Shown in pieces: positions 47,000-56,681 of a stretch of 64,000 nt of DNA. The position numbers and the translations under genes are program-made. Positions within the stretch are counted from its first letter, which is position 1. Each line of letters starts with the position of its first letter. Under the pieces are notes generated by a model. The model saw nothing but the letters and a program-made list of their open reading frames with translations. It made no database searches and had not been told where the DNA came from. Source of the stretch: Thioalkalivibrio sp. K90mix (GTDB lineage: Bacteria > Pseudomonadota > Gammaproteobacteria > Ectothiorhodospirales > Ectothiorhodospiraceae); assembly GCF_000025545.1 (NCBI RefSeq), contig NC_013889.1, forward strand, positions 2,535,501-2,599,500. The letters are read 5' to 3'.

Positions 47000-48232
47000 A
47001 TGCAGACCTATCTCGTCGGGGGCGCGGTGCGCGACCGGCTGCTGGGGCGCCCGGTGCACGAACGCGACTACGTGGTGGTCGGCGCCACGCCGGAGGCGAT
47101 GGAGGCCGCCGGGTACCGCCCGGTGGGACGCGATTTCCCGGTCTTTCTGCACCCCACGACGCATGAGGAATACGCGCTGGCGCGCACCGAGCGCAAGACC
47201 GCGCGCGGCTACCACGGCTTCCAGTTCAACGCCGCGCCCGACGTCACGCTGGAAGACGACCTCGAACGCCGCGACCTCACCATCAACGCGATGGCCGAGG
47301 ACGCCGACGGGCATCTGTTCGATCCCTACAACGGGCAGGCCGACCTCGAGGCGCGTCTGCTGCGTCATGTCTCGCCCGCCTTCTCCGAAGACCCGGTACG
47401 CCTGCTGCGCGTGGCCCGCTTTGCCGCGCAGCTGGAGCCCTGGGGCTTTCGCGTGGCCGACGACACGCGGGAGCTGATGCGCGAGCTGGTCACCTCCGGC
47501 GAGGTCGATGCGCTGGTTCCGGAGCGCGTCTGGGCCGAGTGCGAGAAGGCGCTGAAAAGCCCCGCCCCGCGCCGTTTTATCGAGGTCCTGCGCGACGCCG
47601 GGGCACTGGCCCGCCTGTTCCCCGAGATCGAATGCCTGTTCGGCGTCCCGCAGCCCGCGCGCTATCACCCCGAGATCGATACCGGCGTGCATACCCTGAT
47701 GGTGCTGGACCAGGCGACCCGCCTCTCCGAATCCCCCGAGGTCCGCTTCGCCGCGCTGGTGCATGACCTGGGCAAGGGCAATACCGATCCCGACATCCTG
47801 CCCAGCCACCATGGGCACGAGGAGCGGGGAGTCCTGTTGATCCGCGCCCTGGCCGAACGCCTGCGTATCCCCAACCGCTATCGTGATCTGGCCGTGCGAG
47901 TCTCGCGCTACCACGGACTGGTACACCGGGTCTTCGAACTCAGGCCGAAGACGGTGATGAAACTGGTAGACGGGCTGGACGCCCTGCGTCGACCCGAGAA
48001 TGTCGAGCCCTTCCTGCTCGCGGTGGAGGCGGATTTCCGCGGCCGCACCGGCTGGGAGGACAAACCCTACCCCCAGGCCGATGCGGTACGCCGCGCCGTC
48101 GCGGCGGCACAGGGGGTGCAACCGCAGGCCCTGATGGCCGAGGGATACAAGGGCAAGGCACTGGGCGAAGCGCTGGATCGCGAGCGCATCCGGGCAATCG
48201 CCGAGGCCCTCGACGAGCACCCCGCCCCGTAG
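47000..48232 (+). CDS. cca: Multifunctional CCA-adding enzyme
   Basis: This 410-residue class II tRNA nucleotidyltransferase has [16 protein letters not shown] (nucleotidyltransferase motif GGxVRD), [29 protein letters not shown] and [19 protein letters not shown]-terminal HD domain ([24 protein letters not shown]) gives phosphatase/phosphodiesterase activity in the long gammaproteobacterial form. It adds or repairs the 3' CCA of tRNA. Its stop codon lies inside a 28-bp perfect inverted repeat. Confidence 0.96.
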   Translation: MQTYLVGGAVRDRLLGRPVHERDYVVVGATPEAMEAAGYRPVGRDFPVFLHPTTHEEYALARTERKTARGYHGFQFNAAPDVTLEDDLERRDLTINAMAEDADGHLFDPYNGQADLEARLLRHVSPAFSEDPVRLLRVARFAAQLEPWGFRVADDTRELMRELVTSGEVDALVPERVWAECEKALKSPAPRRFIEVLRDAGALARLFPEIECLFGVPQPARYHPEIDTGVHTLMVLDQATRLSESPEVRFAALVHDLGKGNTDPDILPSHHGHEERGVLLIRALAERLRIPNRYRDLAVRVSRYHGLVHRVFELRPKTVMKLVDGLDALRRPENVEPFLLAVEADFRGRTGWEDKPYPQADAVRRAVAAAQGVQPQALMAEGYKGKALGEALDRERIRAIAEALDEHPAP

Positions 48233-48304
48233 GAGCCTGCTCGCAGGCGAAGCCCCTACCAAGGTCGGACGCGGGCAGGGGCTTCGCCTGCGAGCAGGCT
48301 CCTA
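48230..48304. repeat. Perfect 28-bp inverted repeat, REP-like
   Basis: The left arm runs 48230-48257 (TAGGAGCCTGCTCGCAGG then CGAAGCCCCT), the loop is 19 nt and the right arm runs 48277-48304. All 28 positions pair. The motif resembles REP sequences of Pseudomonas (GTAGGAGC...GCTTCGCC type) mobilised by RAYT transposases. It contains the cca stop codon and may serve as terminator or mRNA stabiliser. Confidence 0.85.
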
Positions 48305-48367
48305 CTTGCCTGTTTCGGTGCGCCAACGTACTCTTTCGCCGCTATTGACGTACTCGAGGATTCCGCG

Positions 48368-49024
48368 ATGGATTTCGCCCTGGCCCGGATGAACATGGTC
48401 GAACAGCAGGTCCGCCCCTGGGACGTGCTGGACATGCGCGTGCTGGACGTGATGGAAACGCTCCCGCGCGAACGCTTCATGCCGGACGCCTACAAGGCCC
48501 TGGCCTACGCGGACTCCGAGATCCCGCTGGGCCATGGTGCCCACACACTGCCACCGGTAGTGATCGGTCGCCTGCTCCAGGCCGCGGCCCCGCAACCGAC
48601 CGAGACCGTGCTGGAGATCGGTACCGGCTCCGGCTACGTCACCGCCTGTCTCGCGCGCCTCGCCGCCCACGTCGACTCCATTGAACGCATCGACGAACTG
48701 CGTCTGAAGGCCCGCAACACGCTGGTCGACATGGGCCTGGAGAACACCAGCCTGCGCACCGCCACCGTGACCCCCGAGTGGGCTCCGCCGCGCGAGCGCT
48801 ATGACGTGATCGTGCTGACCGGCGCGATGACCGAATACAACGACTTCCTCGAACGCTACCTGACCCTGGGTGGCCGGCTGTTCGTAATCACCGGTGACGG
48901 CCCGATCATGCAGGCCAACCTGATCACCCGCACCACCGAGGACAGCGTCCGCCACGATGTCCTGTTCGAAACCCGGGTGGAGCCGCTGGTCGGTTTCGAG
49001 CCGAAGCCCGCGTTCGAATTCTGA
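48368..49024 (+). CDS. Protein-L-isoaspartate O-methyltransferase family protein
   Basis: The 218-residue SAM-dependent methyltransferase has MVEQQVRPWDVLD and LPRERFMPDAYKALAYADSEIPLGHG at the N-terminus, the SAM loop VLEIGTGSGYVTACLA (about residue 80), and SIERIDELRLKARNTL. It resembles the PIMT subgroup encoded next to tolC in gammaproteobacteria, which repairs or recognises isoaspartyl groups. The C-terminal half lacks the full Pcm signature, so the substrate may differ. Confidence 0.87.
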   Translation: MDFALARMNMVEQQVRPWDVLDMRVLDVMETLPRERFMPDAYKALAYADSEIPLGHGAHTLPPVVIGRLLQAAAPQPTETVLEIGTGSGYVTACLARLAAHVDSIERIDELRLKARNTLVDMGLENTSLRTATVTPEWAPPRERYDVIVLTGAMTEYNDFLERYLTLGGRLFVITGDGPIMQANLITRTTEDSVRHDVLFETRVEPLVGFEPKPAFEF

Positions 49025-49143
49025 CACCCCGTCCCCGGCCACCGCATACCGGGGATCCCATCCAGGAAGCACCGATCCGCGTGCACATCGCGCGGTGTTT
49101 CCCTACGATGGAGCTTTCCCTGTCTGCTCAGGAATCCGCGCCC

Positions 49144-50493
49144 ATGAACCGGTCCGCCAAACGTATCTTCTCCACGCTGGCTACCGCCGGCATTGCCCTG
49201 CTGGTGGCAAGCCCTGCCCCCGCCGCCAGTCTGCTTGAGGTCTATGAGCGCGCTGCCACGGAAGACGCCGAGCTGCGCGCCGCCGAGGCCGAATACCGCA
49301 GTGTCCTGGAACGCCGTCCGATTGCCCGTTCCGCGTTCCTGCCGCAGATCACCGGCGAGGCCGAGGCCGGCGCGTTCTATAACGACTATCGCGACCAGGA
49401 CAGCTTCGACGGACGCCAGACCAGCTTTGGCGTATCCCTGGTGCAGAGCCTCTATGACCGGCGCAACTTCATCGAACTGACCCAGGCGGATCTCGAGATC
49501 GCGCGCGCCGAGGCGGAGCTGGACGCAGCCCGCCAGGACCTGATCCTGCGTGTATCCGAGGCCTACTTCGACGTGCTGATCGCGCAGGAGACGCTGGCCT
49601 TTCGCGAGTCGGAACTCGATGCCATCGGTCGCCAGCTGGAACAAACGGAGCGTCGCTTCGAGGTCGGCCTGATCGCCAGCACGGACGTCAAGGAAGCCCA
49701 GGCACAGCGCGACCTCGCCGAGGCCGAACGGATTGCCGCCGAGAATCAGCTGGACGTGGCCCGCGAGCAGCTCGCGGTGATCACCAACACCTACTGGGAC
49801 GAGCTCGACATCCTGCGCGAGGACGCCGAACTGACCCCGCCGGACCCGGCCGACCCACAGGCATGGGTGGATATCGCGCTGGAGAACAATCTGGAGCTGG
49901 CCGCCCAGCGCCTGACCACCGAGACCGCCCGCGAACAGATTCAGCGCCAGCGCGCCGAGGGGCACCCGCGACTGAACCTGAACGCCTCGGTCAGCGAAAA
50001 CCGTTTCCACGGCATCGATGACGGCGGCACCCAGCAGGGAGTGGGCCCCTTCTTCAACGAGGGGACCGAGGCCCAGGTGGGCGTGCGCCTGGAGGTTCCG
50101 TTCTACACCGGCGGGCGCGTGAGCGCGCTCACCCGGCAGGCGCGCGAGGACTTCCAGGCCGCGCAGGAAGGGCAGTCGCTCGTTGAACGCCGCACCACCC
50201 AGGACACCCGCAACGCCTACCTGTCGGTCATCGCGAACAGCTCGCGCGTGCGCGCCCTGGAGCAGGCGCTGATCTCCACCCAGGCCGCATTCGAGTCGGC
50301 CGAGGCCGGATTCGAAGTCGGCACGCGTACCCAGGTCGACGTCCTGCTGGCCTTGCGCGAGGTGTTCCGCGCCGAGCGCGACTACGCCGAGGCCCGCTAC
50401 GGCTTCCTGACCGACTCGCTGCGCCTGCAACGCGCCGCCGGCCGCCTGAGTGTCGCGGACCTGGAATCGATCGACCAGCTGCTGGAGCAATGA
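49144..50493 (+). CDS. tolC: TolC family outer-membrane efflux protein
   Basis: This 449-residue product has a signal peptide (ATAGIALLVASPAPAAS) and two homologous halves of coiled-coil and beta strands: LLEVYERAATEDAELRAAEAEYR, VSEAYFDVLIAQETLAFRE, then FEVGLIASTDVKEAQAQRDLAEAE, and in the second half TRNAYLSVIANSSRVRALEQAL, FEVGTRTQVDVLLALREVFRAERDYAEARY in pieces. It forms the trimeric exit duct for tripartite efflux or type I secretion. ATG 49144 gives the signal peptide; an upstream frame to 49081 lacks a ribosome site. Its stop overlaps the next gene by 4 bp. Confidence 0.93.
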   Translation: MNRSAKRIFSTLATAGIALLVASPAPAASLLEVYERAATEDAELRAAEAEYRSVLERRPIARSAFLPQITGEAEAGAFYNDYRDQDSFDGRQTSFGVSLVQSLYDRRNFIELTQADLEIARAEAELDAARQDLILRVSEAYFDVLIAQETLAFRESELDAIGRQLEQTERRFEVGLIASTDVKEAQAQRDLAEAERIAAENQLDVAREQLAVITNTYWDELDILREDAELTPPDPADPQAWVDIALENNLELAAQRLTTETAREQIQRQRAEGHPRLNLNASVSENRFHGIDDGGTQQGVGPFFNEGTEAQVGVRLEVPFYTGGRVSALTRQAREDFQAAQEGQSLVERRTTQDTRNAYLSVIANSSRVRALEQALISTQAAFESAEAGFEVGTRTQVDVLLALREVFRAERDYAEARYGFLTDSLRLQRAAGRLSVADLESIDQLLEQ

Positions 50494-51053
50494 CAGTCGA
50501 TCCACGCGCCCGCTGCGACCGTGCCCGTTCCCGCCTGGTCCTGATCGACCTGCAGGAGCGGCTGCTGGCCGCCATGCCGGACAGCGAACGCGAGGCGGTG
50601 GAACGCCACACTGCACGACTCGTCGAAGCCGCGCGCAAGCTGGACATCCCGATCGAGGTCTCGCGCCAGTACCCGAAGGGGCTGGGCGAGGTGGCGGCGA
50701 GCCTGCAGCAGGCACTGGACGGGCACGGCACGCTGACCGACAAGACGGCCTTCTCCTGCTGCGCGGAAGACGACCTCCACGCGCGCCTCACCGGTGGCGA
50801 CCAGATCATCCTGACCGGCGCCGAGACGCATATCTGCGTCACACAGACGGCCCTGGAACTGCTGGATGCAGGTGTTACCGTATTCGTGGTCGAGGATGCG
50901 GTCTGCTCGCGCGACACCACGCGCAAGCGCAACGGACTGGAGCGCCTGCGCGCGGCGGGCGCCGTCATCACGAACCACGAATCGGTGCTGTTCGAGTGGC
51001 TGCGCGACGCGGCCGACCCGCAGTTCCGCGAACTGAGCCAACTCATCCGCTAA
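50490..51053 (+). CDS. Isochorismatase-family hydrolase
   Basis: This 187-residue cysteine hydrolase has the catalytic Asp in LVLIDLQERLLAAM, Lys in LTDKTAFSCC and nucleophile Cys in LTGAETHICVTQTALELL. It is the YcaC/isochorismatase-like group without a carrier domain; natural substrates are unknown. It starts within the tolC stop (ATGA) and is followed by a tiny membrane-protein ORF. Confidence 0.87.
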   Translation: MTVDPRARCDRARSRLVLIDLQERLLAAMPDSEREAVERHTARLVEAARKLDIPIEVSRQYPKGLGEVAASLQQALDGHGTLTDKTAFSCCAEDDLHARLTGGDQIILTGAETHICVTQTALELLDAGVTVFVVEDAVCSRDTTRKRNGLERLRAAGAVITNHESVLFEWLRDAADPQFRELSQLIR

Positions 51054-51077
51054 TTAACGACAGGGAGATCCGCAGGG

Positions 51078-51224
51078 ATGCGCATACTCGGAAACATTCT
51101 ACTGGGCGCCTGGCTAATCCTGTTCGGCCTGCGCGGCCTGCTGGGGCTGCAGTTTCAGTATGACCACTATGTAATCAGCGGTCTGGCCGTGATCGCGGGT
51201 ATCCTGTTCATCCTGCGACGTTAA
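51078..51224 (+). CDS. Small membrane protein, 48 residues
   Basis: ATG 51078 has AGGGAGATCCGCAGGG upstream. The product begins MRILGNILLGAWLILFG, has a short QFQYDHY loop, then VISGLAVIAGILFILRR: two hydrophobic helices joined by a polar loop, basic at the C-terminus. It fits between the isochorismatase and P-loop genes with 24- and 21-bp gaps, as a real operon member would. No function known. Confidence 0.7.
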   Translation: MRILGNILLGAWLILFGLRGLLGLQFQYDHYVISGLAVIAGILFILRR

Positions 51225-51245
51225 GGAAACACTGATCGAGCCGCC

Positions 51246-52097
51246 ATGCGCCTTTCGCCCGAAGAATACCGCCAACTGGACCACCGCCGGATCACCCTGC
51301 TGGGGATGTCCGGTGTTGGCAAGACGCGCCTGTCGAACATGCTCCGGCGCGAGGAATGGTTCCACTACTCGGGTGATTACCGCATTGGCACGCGCTATCT
51401 GAGCGAACCGATCCTGGACAACATCAAGGCCCAGGCGATGGCCGTGCCGTTCCTGCGCGACCTGCTGCGCTCGGACTCGATCCAGATCATCAACAACATC
51501 ACGGTGGACAACCTGCACCCGGTGGCGAGCTTCCTCGGCAAGCTCGGCAACCCGGAGCTGGGCGGGCTGCCGCTGACCGAGTTCAAGCGCCGCCAGAACC
51601 TGCACCACGAGGCCGAGGTGCAGGCGATGCTCGACGTGCCGGACTTCATCCACAAGTCGCAGACGCTGTTTGGCTATCCGCACTTCGTCAACGATGCCGG
51701 CGGCTCGGTCTGCGAGCTGGACAGTCCCGGCGTGCTGGAGACCCTCGCCGAGCACACGCTGATCCTCTACATCAAGGCAACCGACGAAGACGAGCGCCAA
51801 CTGATCGAACGCGCGGAACACGACCCCAAGCCGCTGTATTACCGCGAGGCCTTTCTCGACCAGCAGTTGGCCGAGTACATGCGCGACGAGGGGCTGGACT
51901 ATGTCGCCCAGATCGATCCGGATGCGTTCGTGCGCTGGGTGTTCTCGCGCCTGTTCCGCGCGCGCCTGCCGCGCTACGAGGCGATCGCCGAGGCGCACGG
52001 CTACACCATCAGCACGACGGAGCTCGCGCAGGTCCGTAACGCACAGGACTTCGACGACCTGGTCTGCATGGCCCTCGAACGGGAGGCACGACTGTAA
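51246..52097 (+). CDS. P-loop ATPase of unknown function next to metA
   Basis: This 283-residue product has Walker A at the N-terminus (TLLGMSGVGKTRLSNML), a Walker B-like hydrophobic segment before ELDSPGVLETL, and HTLILYIKATDEDERQLIERA. It resembles a conserved proteobacterial family of small ATPases that precede metA-type genes. It ends at the first base of the metA start. Function not established; a guanylate-kinase-like fold is possible. Confidence 0.8.
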   Translation: MRLSPEEYRQLDHRRITLLGMSGVGKTRLSNMLRREEWFHYSGDYRIGTRYLSEPILDNIKAQAMAVPFLRDLLRSDSIQIINNITVDNLHPVASFLGKLGNPELGGLPLTEFKRRQNLHHEAEVQAMLDVPDFIHKSQTLFGYPHFVNDAGGSVCELDSPGVLETLAEHTLILYIKATDEDERQLIERAEHDPKPLYYREAFLDQQLAEYMRDEGLDYVAQIDPDAFVRWVFSRLFRARLPRYEAIAEAHGYTISTTELAQVRNAQDFDDLVCMALEREARL

Positions 52098-53167
52098 TGC
52101 CACTCGTTGCCCACTCCGACCTGCCCACCTTCGCCCGCCTGAAGAGCGAGGGCGAGACCGTACTGCCCAGCGACTTCGCTCAGCAGCAGGAGATCCGTGC
52201 GCTGCACATCGGGCTGTTGAACATGATGCCGGACGCCGCCCTGGCGGCCACCGAGCGCCAGTTCTTTCGCCTGATCGGCGAGAGCAACCAGATCGCGCAG
52301 TTCTACATCCACCCCTTTACCCTGCCGCAGCTCAAGCGCGGGCCGAAGGGGCGCGATCACATCAAGCAGTACTACGAGGACTTCGAGGACCTGAAGAAAG
52401 AGGGCCTCGACGCGCTGATCATCACCGGGGCCAACGTGACCCAGCCCGATCTGGCGCTGGAGCCGTTCTGGGAACCCCTGGCGGAGGTCGTCGACTGGGC
52501 CTGGGACAACGTGACCTCCACACTGTGCTCCTGCCTCGCCACCCACGCCGTTCTGCAGGCGCGCTACGGCGAACACCGCCGGCACATGGGCGAGAAGCTG
52601 TGGGGCGTGTTCCCGCACCGCGTGGTGGACCGCGGCCACCCGCTGGTCACCGGCGTGAACACGCGTTTCGACGTGCCGCACTCGCGCTACAACGACGTGT
52701 CGCGCGAACAGTTCGAGCGTCACGGCCTGCGCGTACTGGTCGAGAGCGAGCAGTCCGGCATCCACCTGGGCGCGTCGCCGGACGGCTTCCGCATGGTCTT
52801 TTTCCAGGGCCACCCGGAGTACGACTCGATCAGCCTGCTCAAGGAGTACAAGCGCGAGGTCGGGCGCTACATCCAGGGCGAGCGCGAGACCTATCCGCCA
52901 CTGCCAGAGAACTATCTGCTGCCCCAGGCAGCGGCGATCCTCGACGAGCACCGTGAGCACGTGCAGGTCGCAGTCGAGCACTGCACCGAGATCCCGGCAC
53001 TGCCGGAGGCACTGCTGCTCGACCGCCTGGACAACACCTGGCACGACACCGCGCTGGCGGTCATGAACAACTGGCTGGGCAACGTCTACCAGTTGACGAA
53101 CCTCGACCGGCGCAAGCCGTTTCGCGACAGCGTCGACCCGAACGACCCGCTTGCCGGCCGCAGGTAG
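52097..53167 (+). CDS. metA: Homoserine O-succinyl/acetyltransferase (MetA family)
   Basis: This 356-residue enzyme activates homoserine for methionine synthesis. MetA features: ALHIGLLNMMPDAALAATERQFFRLIG, LDALIITGANV, catalytic Cys in STLCSCLATHAVLQ, WGVFPHRVVD, and FFQGHPEYDSISLLKEYKRE, where His and Glu complete the triad. It starts by sharing the last base of the preceding stop codon. Whether it uses succinyl- or acetyl-CoA cannot be decided from these residues alone. Confidence 0.93.
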   Translation: MPLVAHSDLPTFARLKSEGETVLPSDFAQQQEIRALHIGLLNMMPDAALAATERQFFRLIGESNQIAQFYIHPFTLPQLKRGPKGRDHIKQYYEDFEDLKKEGLDALIITGANVTQPDLALEPFWEPLAEVVDWAWDNVTSTLCSCLATHAVLQARYGEHRRHMGEKLWGVFPHRVVDRGHPLVTGVNTRFDVPHSRYNDVSREQFERHGLRVLVESEQSGIHLGASPDGFRMVFFQGHPEYDSISLLKEYKREVGRYIQGERETYPPLPENYLLPQAAAILDEHREHVQVAVEHCTEIPALPEALLLDRLDNTWHDTALAVMNNWLGNVYQLTNLDRRKPFRDSVDPNDPLAGRR

Positions 53168-53178
53168 TCAGCCGCCTT

Positions 53179-53284
53179 CATTGCGAGGAGCGCAGCGACG
53201 CGGCAACCTCCTTCCGAAACCACCGAGTGCCGCCGCTCTGCCAGCGCCCGAAGGTTGCCACGTCGCCTTCGGCTCCTCGCAATG
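53179..53284. repeat. Palindromic repeat (bacterial interspersed element)
   Basis: The left arm (53179-53209) CATTGCGAGGAGCGCAGCG continuing to CAACCT is matched by an imperfect reverse complement at 53252-53284. Intergenic between metA and the MFS gene. It belongs to the widespread GTCATTGCGAGGAGC... family; no coding capacity. Confidence 0.8.
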
Positions 53285-53323
53285 ACGGGGGTGATACGAA
53301 GCGCACTCTGACAGAGGAAACCG

Positions 53324-54664
53324 ATGGCCGAGACCGGTTCGGAAAAACTGCCACGTCCGATCATCACGCTGTACGAGACCATCGCCGGGGAAGAGGATGC
53401 GCGCGTCTGCAAGGACATCCCGGAAGATGCCTGCCGGGCGCAGCCGGTCAATTTTTTCGTTCACCTGGTCTCCAATACGCTGAGCAAGATCGGCGACGAG
53501 CTGGCCTCGGCGCGGCTGGTACTGGCCTGGCTGCTGGGGGCCCTGGGCGCGCCGGCCGCGTTTGCCGGTTTCCTCGTCCCGATCCGCGAATCGGGCTCGC
53601 TGCTCCCGCAGCTGTTCGTCGCCGCCTCCATTCGCCGCCGCGCCATCCGCAAGGGGTTCTGGATCCTGGGCTCGGTCCTCTCCGGGCTGGCGGTCGCCGG
53701 GATGGCGATCGTCGCCCTGACCCTGGAGGGCGCGGCGGCGGGCTGGGCGATCCTCGGGCTGCTGACCGTGTTCGCGCTGGCGCGCGGGATCAATTCGGTG
53801 GCCGCGAAGGACGTGCTCGGCAAGACGATTGCCAAGCAGCGCCGCGGCACCGTGATGGGCTATGCCGCCTCGCTGGCCGGCTTCTTCACGCTGGGGCTGG
53901 GGGTCTATCTGACCCTGGCGAACCTCGAGGATGCCGGTATTGGCATATTCGTCGCCCTGTTGGCCGCCTCCGCCGGCGCCTGGTGGGTGGCGGCCGCGAC
54001 CTTTACGCGCCTGCACGAGGCCCCGGGCTCCACCGAGGGCGGCGGCAACGCGATCACCCAGGCGTTGTCCTCGGTACGCCTGCTGTGGACCGACCGCGCG
54101 TTCGGGCACTTCGTGTTCACCCGCGCGCTGCTGATGAGCACGGCCCTGGCGCTGCCGTTCTATGTGCTGCTGGCCGAAGATGCGACCTCGGGGGATCTGG
54201 GCACGCTTGGGCTGCTGATCCTGGCCAGCGGGCTGGCCTCGGCGGTCAGCGCCCCGGTCTGGGGACGCCTGTCCGATCGTTCCTCCCGCTGGGTACTGAT
54301 TCTCTCGGGCCTGCTGGCCGCAGGGCTCGGCATCCTGGTCGCCCTGGGTGTCTGGTTCGCGCCGGTGGATACCGACTCGGCGCTGGTGCCGGGCGGGGTC
54401 GTCTACGCGCTGCTGTTCTTCCTGCTGGGGGTCAGCCATGCCGGCGTGCGGCTGGGGCGCAAGACCTATCTGGTGGACATGGCCACCGAGAAGACCCGCG
54501 CCGCGTTCACCGCCGTCAGCAATACCGTGATCGGCGCGCTGCTGCTCGTGGGCGGGCTGTTCGGGCTGCTGGCCCAGCTCGCGGGCACCGAGGTCGCGAT
54601 TTTCGTGCTCGCCCTGATGAGCCTGGCCGGCGCGGTCAGCGCCTGGTGGATGGGCGAGGCCTGA
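53324..54664 (+). CDS. MFS transporter
   Basis: This 446-residue integral membrane protein has about twelve hydrophobic segments and an MFS-type cytoplasmic loop motif (VWGRLSDRSSRWVL in the second half). An N-terminal cytoplasmic segment of about 60 residues with several charged residues precedes the first helix. Substrate not evident. It ends 6 bp before the convergent trmB stop. Confidence 0.85.
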   Translation: MAETGSEKLPRPIITLYETIAGEEDARVCKDIPEDACRAQPVNFFVHLVSNTLSKIGDELASARLVLAWLLGALGAPAAFAGFLVPIRESGSLLPQLFVAASIRRRAIRKGFWILGSVLSGLAVAGMAIVALTLEGAAAGWAILGLLTVFALARGINSVAAKDVLGKTIAKQRRGTVMGYAASLAGFFTLGLGVYLTLANLEDAGIGIFVALLAASAGAWWVAAATFTRLHEAPGSTEGGGNAITQALSSVRLLWTDRAFGHFVFTRALLMSTALALPFYVLLAEDATSGDLGTLGLLILASGLASAVSAPVWGRLSDRSSRWVLILSGLLAAGLGILVALGVWFAPVDTDSALVPGGVVYALLFFLLGVSHAGVRLGRKTYLVDMATEKTRAAFTAVSNTVIGALLLVGGLFGLLAQLAGTEVAIFVLALMSLAGAVSAWWMGEA

Positions 54665-54670
54665 GGCCCG

Positions 54671-55399
54671 TCAGGCCTCGGCGTCGGTGCGCCTGTAGAG
54701 GAGATCGGCCACCGCGTGGCCGCGCCGCTCGCCGCGCCGCTCGAACTTGGTCACCGGGCGTTCCGGCGGCCGCCCCGGGGCCGGCACCGGGCCATCCGGC
54801 TCGAACCACGGCGCGCATTCTTCCAGTACCGCCATCATGTGCTCGGCGTATTCGGCCCAGTCGGTCGCCAGGTGCAGCCGCCCGCCCGGGCGCATACGCG
54901 AGGCCAGCAGGCGCACGAACGGTGGCTGGATCAGGCGGCGCTTGTGGTGGCGCTTCTTGTGCCAGGGGTCGGGGAAATACACCTGAACCCCGTCCAGGGC
55001 CGCCGGCGCGATGTAGTGCTCCAGCAGTTCCACGGCGTCGTGGTCGGAGACGCGCACGTTGGTCAGACCGCGCTGCTCCACCTCGCGCAGCAGGTGACCC
55101 ACGCCCGGGCGATGGACCTCGGTGCCGATGTAATCGCGCCCCGGGTTCTGCGCGGCCTGCTCGGCCAGGCTCTCGCCGTCGCCAAAGCCGATCTCCAGCG
55201 TGACCGGCGCTTCGCGGCCGAAGACGGCCGCCAGGTCCAGCGGTGCCGCGGGCTCCGGCAGCGCGAGCCCGAAGCGCGGCAACAGCTCGTCCAGCGCACG
55301 CTGCTGGCCCGGCGTCAGCCGCCCCTCGCGGCGCACGAAACTGCGGATACGCCGGTAAAAGGGCTTGTCCTCGGAGGCAGAATCAGCAGACTCACTCAT
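54671..55399 (-). CDS. trmB: tRNA (guanine-N7-)-methyltransferase
   Basis: This 242-residue enzyme methylates G46 in the tRNA variable loop. SAM motif LEIGFGDGESLAEQA, YIGTEVHRPGVGHLL, the TrmB-specific YFPDPWHKKRHHKRRLIQPPFV (in pieces YFPDPWHKKRHHKRR) and the final FERRGERRGHAVADLLY. It lies 2 bp downstream of thiG's stop in the same direction; the thiS-thiG-trmB order is common. Confidence 0.96.
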   Translation of the reverse strand: MSESADSASEDKPFYRRIRSFVRREGRLTPGQQRALDELLPRFGLALPEPAAPLDLAAVFGREAPVTLEIGFGDGESLAEQAAQNPGRDYIGTEVHRPGVGHLLREVEQRGLTNVRVSDHDAVELLEHYIAPAALDGVQVYFPDPWHKKRHHKRRLIQPPFVRLLASRMRPGGRLHLATDWAEYAEHMMAVLEECAPWFEPDGPVPAPGRPPERPVTKFERRGERRGHAVADLLYRRTDAEA

Positions 55400-55401
55400 G
55401 C

Positions 55402-56208
55402 TCAGCTGAAGAACAGGCCGGTCTGCGGCGAGGAGGCCGAGGCGTAGCGGCGCGGCGCCATGCGCCCGGCACGGTAGGCCTGACGCCCGGCGATGATCGC
55501 GTGACGCATGGCCGAGGCCATCATCACCGGGTCCTCGGCAGCCGCGATGGCGGTATTCATCAGCACCCCGTCGCAGCCCAGCTCCATCGCGATTGCGGCA
55601 TCCGAGGCCGTGCCGACACCGGCATCGACCAGCACCGGAACGTTGGCGTTTTCGACGATCTCGCGGATGTTGTAGCGGTTCTGGATACCCAGCCCGGAGC
55701 CGATCGGGGCGGCCAGCGGCATGATCGCCAGACAGCCGATCTCTTCCAGGCGCTTCGCCAGCAGCGGATCGTCGGTGGTGTAGACCATCACGTCGAAGCC
55801 CTCGGCGACCAGGGTCTCGGCGGCCTTCACGGTCTCGAAGACATCCGGGTACAAGGTCTTCTCGTCGCCCAGGACCTCCAGCTTCACCAGGTTGTGCCCG
55901 TCCAGCAGCTCGCGCGCCAGGCGGCAGGTACGGATCGCGTCATCGGCGGTAAAGCAGCCGGCCGTGTTCGGCAGCAGCGTGTAGCGCTCCGGCGAGATCA
56001 CGTCCAGCAGGTTGGGCTCGTCCGGGTTCTGGCCGATGTTGGTGCGGCGGATCGCGACCGTGACGATCTCCGCCCCGCTGGCCTCAATGGCATCACGGGT
56101 CTGATCGAGATCGCGGTACTTGCCTGTGCCCACCAGCAGACGGGAGGTGAACTCGCGTGAACCCACGCGGAAGAGGTCGTCGGCAGACGCGGCGGCCGAT
56201 TCGGTCAT
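55402..56208 (-). CDS. thiG: Thiazole synthase ThiG
   Basis: This 268-residue TIM-barrel enzyme forms the thiazole of thiamine from DXP, dehydroglycine and ThiS-thiocarboxylate. Visible: [25 protein letters not shown] with the Schiff-base Lys region later ([15 protein letters not shown]), [13 protein letters not shown] and [23 protein letters not shown] 56208 with AAGGAA upstream; the longer frame to 56379 overlaps thiS and is excluded. 43 bp after thiS, forming thiS-thiG-trmB. Confidence 0.97.
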   Translation of the reverse strand: MTESAAASADDLFRVGSREFTSRLLVGTGKYRDLDQTRDAIEASGAEIVTVAIRRTNIGQNPDEPNLLDVISPERYTLLPNTAGCFTADDAIRTCRLARELLDGHNLVKLEVLGDEKTLYPDVFETVKAAETLVAEGFDVMVYTTDDPLLAKRLEEIGCLAIMPLAAPIGSGLGIQNRYNIREIVENANVPVLVDAGVGTASDAAIAMELGCDGVLMNTAIAAAEDPVMMASAMRHAIIAGRQAYRAGRMAPRRYASASSPQTGLFFS

Positions 56209-56251
56209 GGTGATTCCTTCGTTGAAAGTAGTTACGGACGGCGACTCGGAC

Positions 56252-56458
56252 TCAACCGCCCCCAATCGCCTGCACGATCTCCACGCGATCGCCGGGATGC
56301 AACGGGTGCGCGGCGTGCTCGCTGCGCGGTACCAGCTCCTCGTTGACCTCCACTGCCAGGCGGCGACCGCCCAGGCCACGCGCCTCGATCAGCGCAGCCA
56401 GGGTGGCCTCGCCATCTTCGGGGAGTTCGAAGGGTTCGCCGTTCAGCTGAATCTGCAT
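56252..56458 (-). CDS. thiS: Sulfur carrier protein ThiS
   Basis: This 68-residue ubiquitin-fold carrier starts [16 protein letters not shown] and ends [10 protein letters not shown]. The C-terminal di-glycine is adenylated and thiocarboxylated, then used by ThiG as sulfur donor. Length matches the family (about 66). Directly upstream of thiG. Confidence 0.95.
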   Translation of the reverse strand: MQIQLNGEPFELPEDGEATLAALIEARGLGGRRLAVEVNEELVPRSEHAAHPLHPGDRVEIVQAIGGG

Positions 56459-56523
56459 AGTTCTTCGACTGGTCAATTTGCCGTTGAGCCGGAGGCCAAC
56501 AAGACCTACAATCGCCGACTCAA

Positions 56524-56597
56524 GCGGGTGTAGTTCAATGGTAGAACGGGAGCTTCCCAAGCTCTTAATGTGGGTTCGATTCCCATCACCCGCTCCA
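56524..56597 (+). tRNA. tRNA-Gly (anticodon CCC)
   Basis: It folds as a cloverleaf of 74 nt including encoded CCA: acceptor GCGGGTG/CACCCGC, D-arm GTTCAATGGTAGAAC, anticodon stem GGAGC/GCTCT with loop TTCCCAA (CCC at positions 34-36), T-loop TTCGATT. It reads GGG codons. Confidence 0.96.
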
Positions 56598-56681
56598 TTC
56601 TATCAGAGGCTTGCGCCTCCGGACCCCCATCGGACTGACGTGATCTGGACGCGATCCAGCAGCTGTTATATTGTCCGGAAT

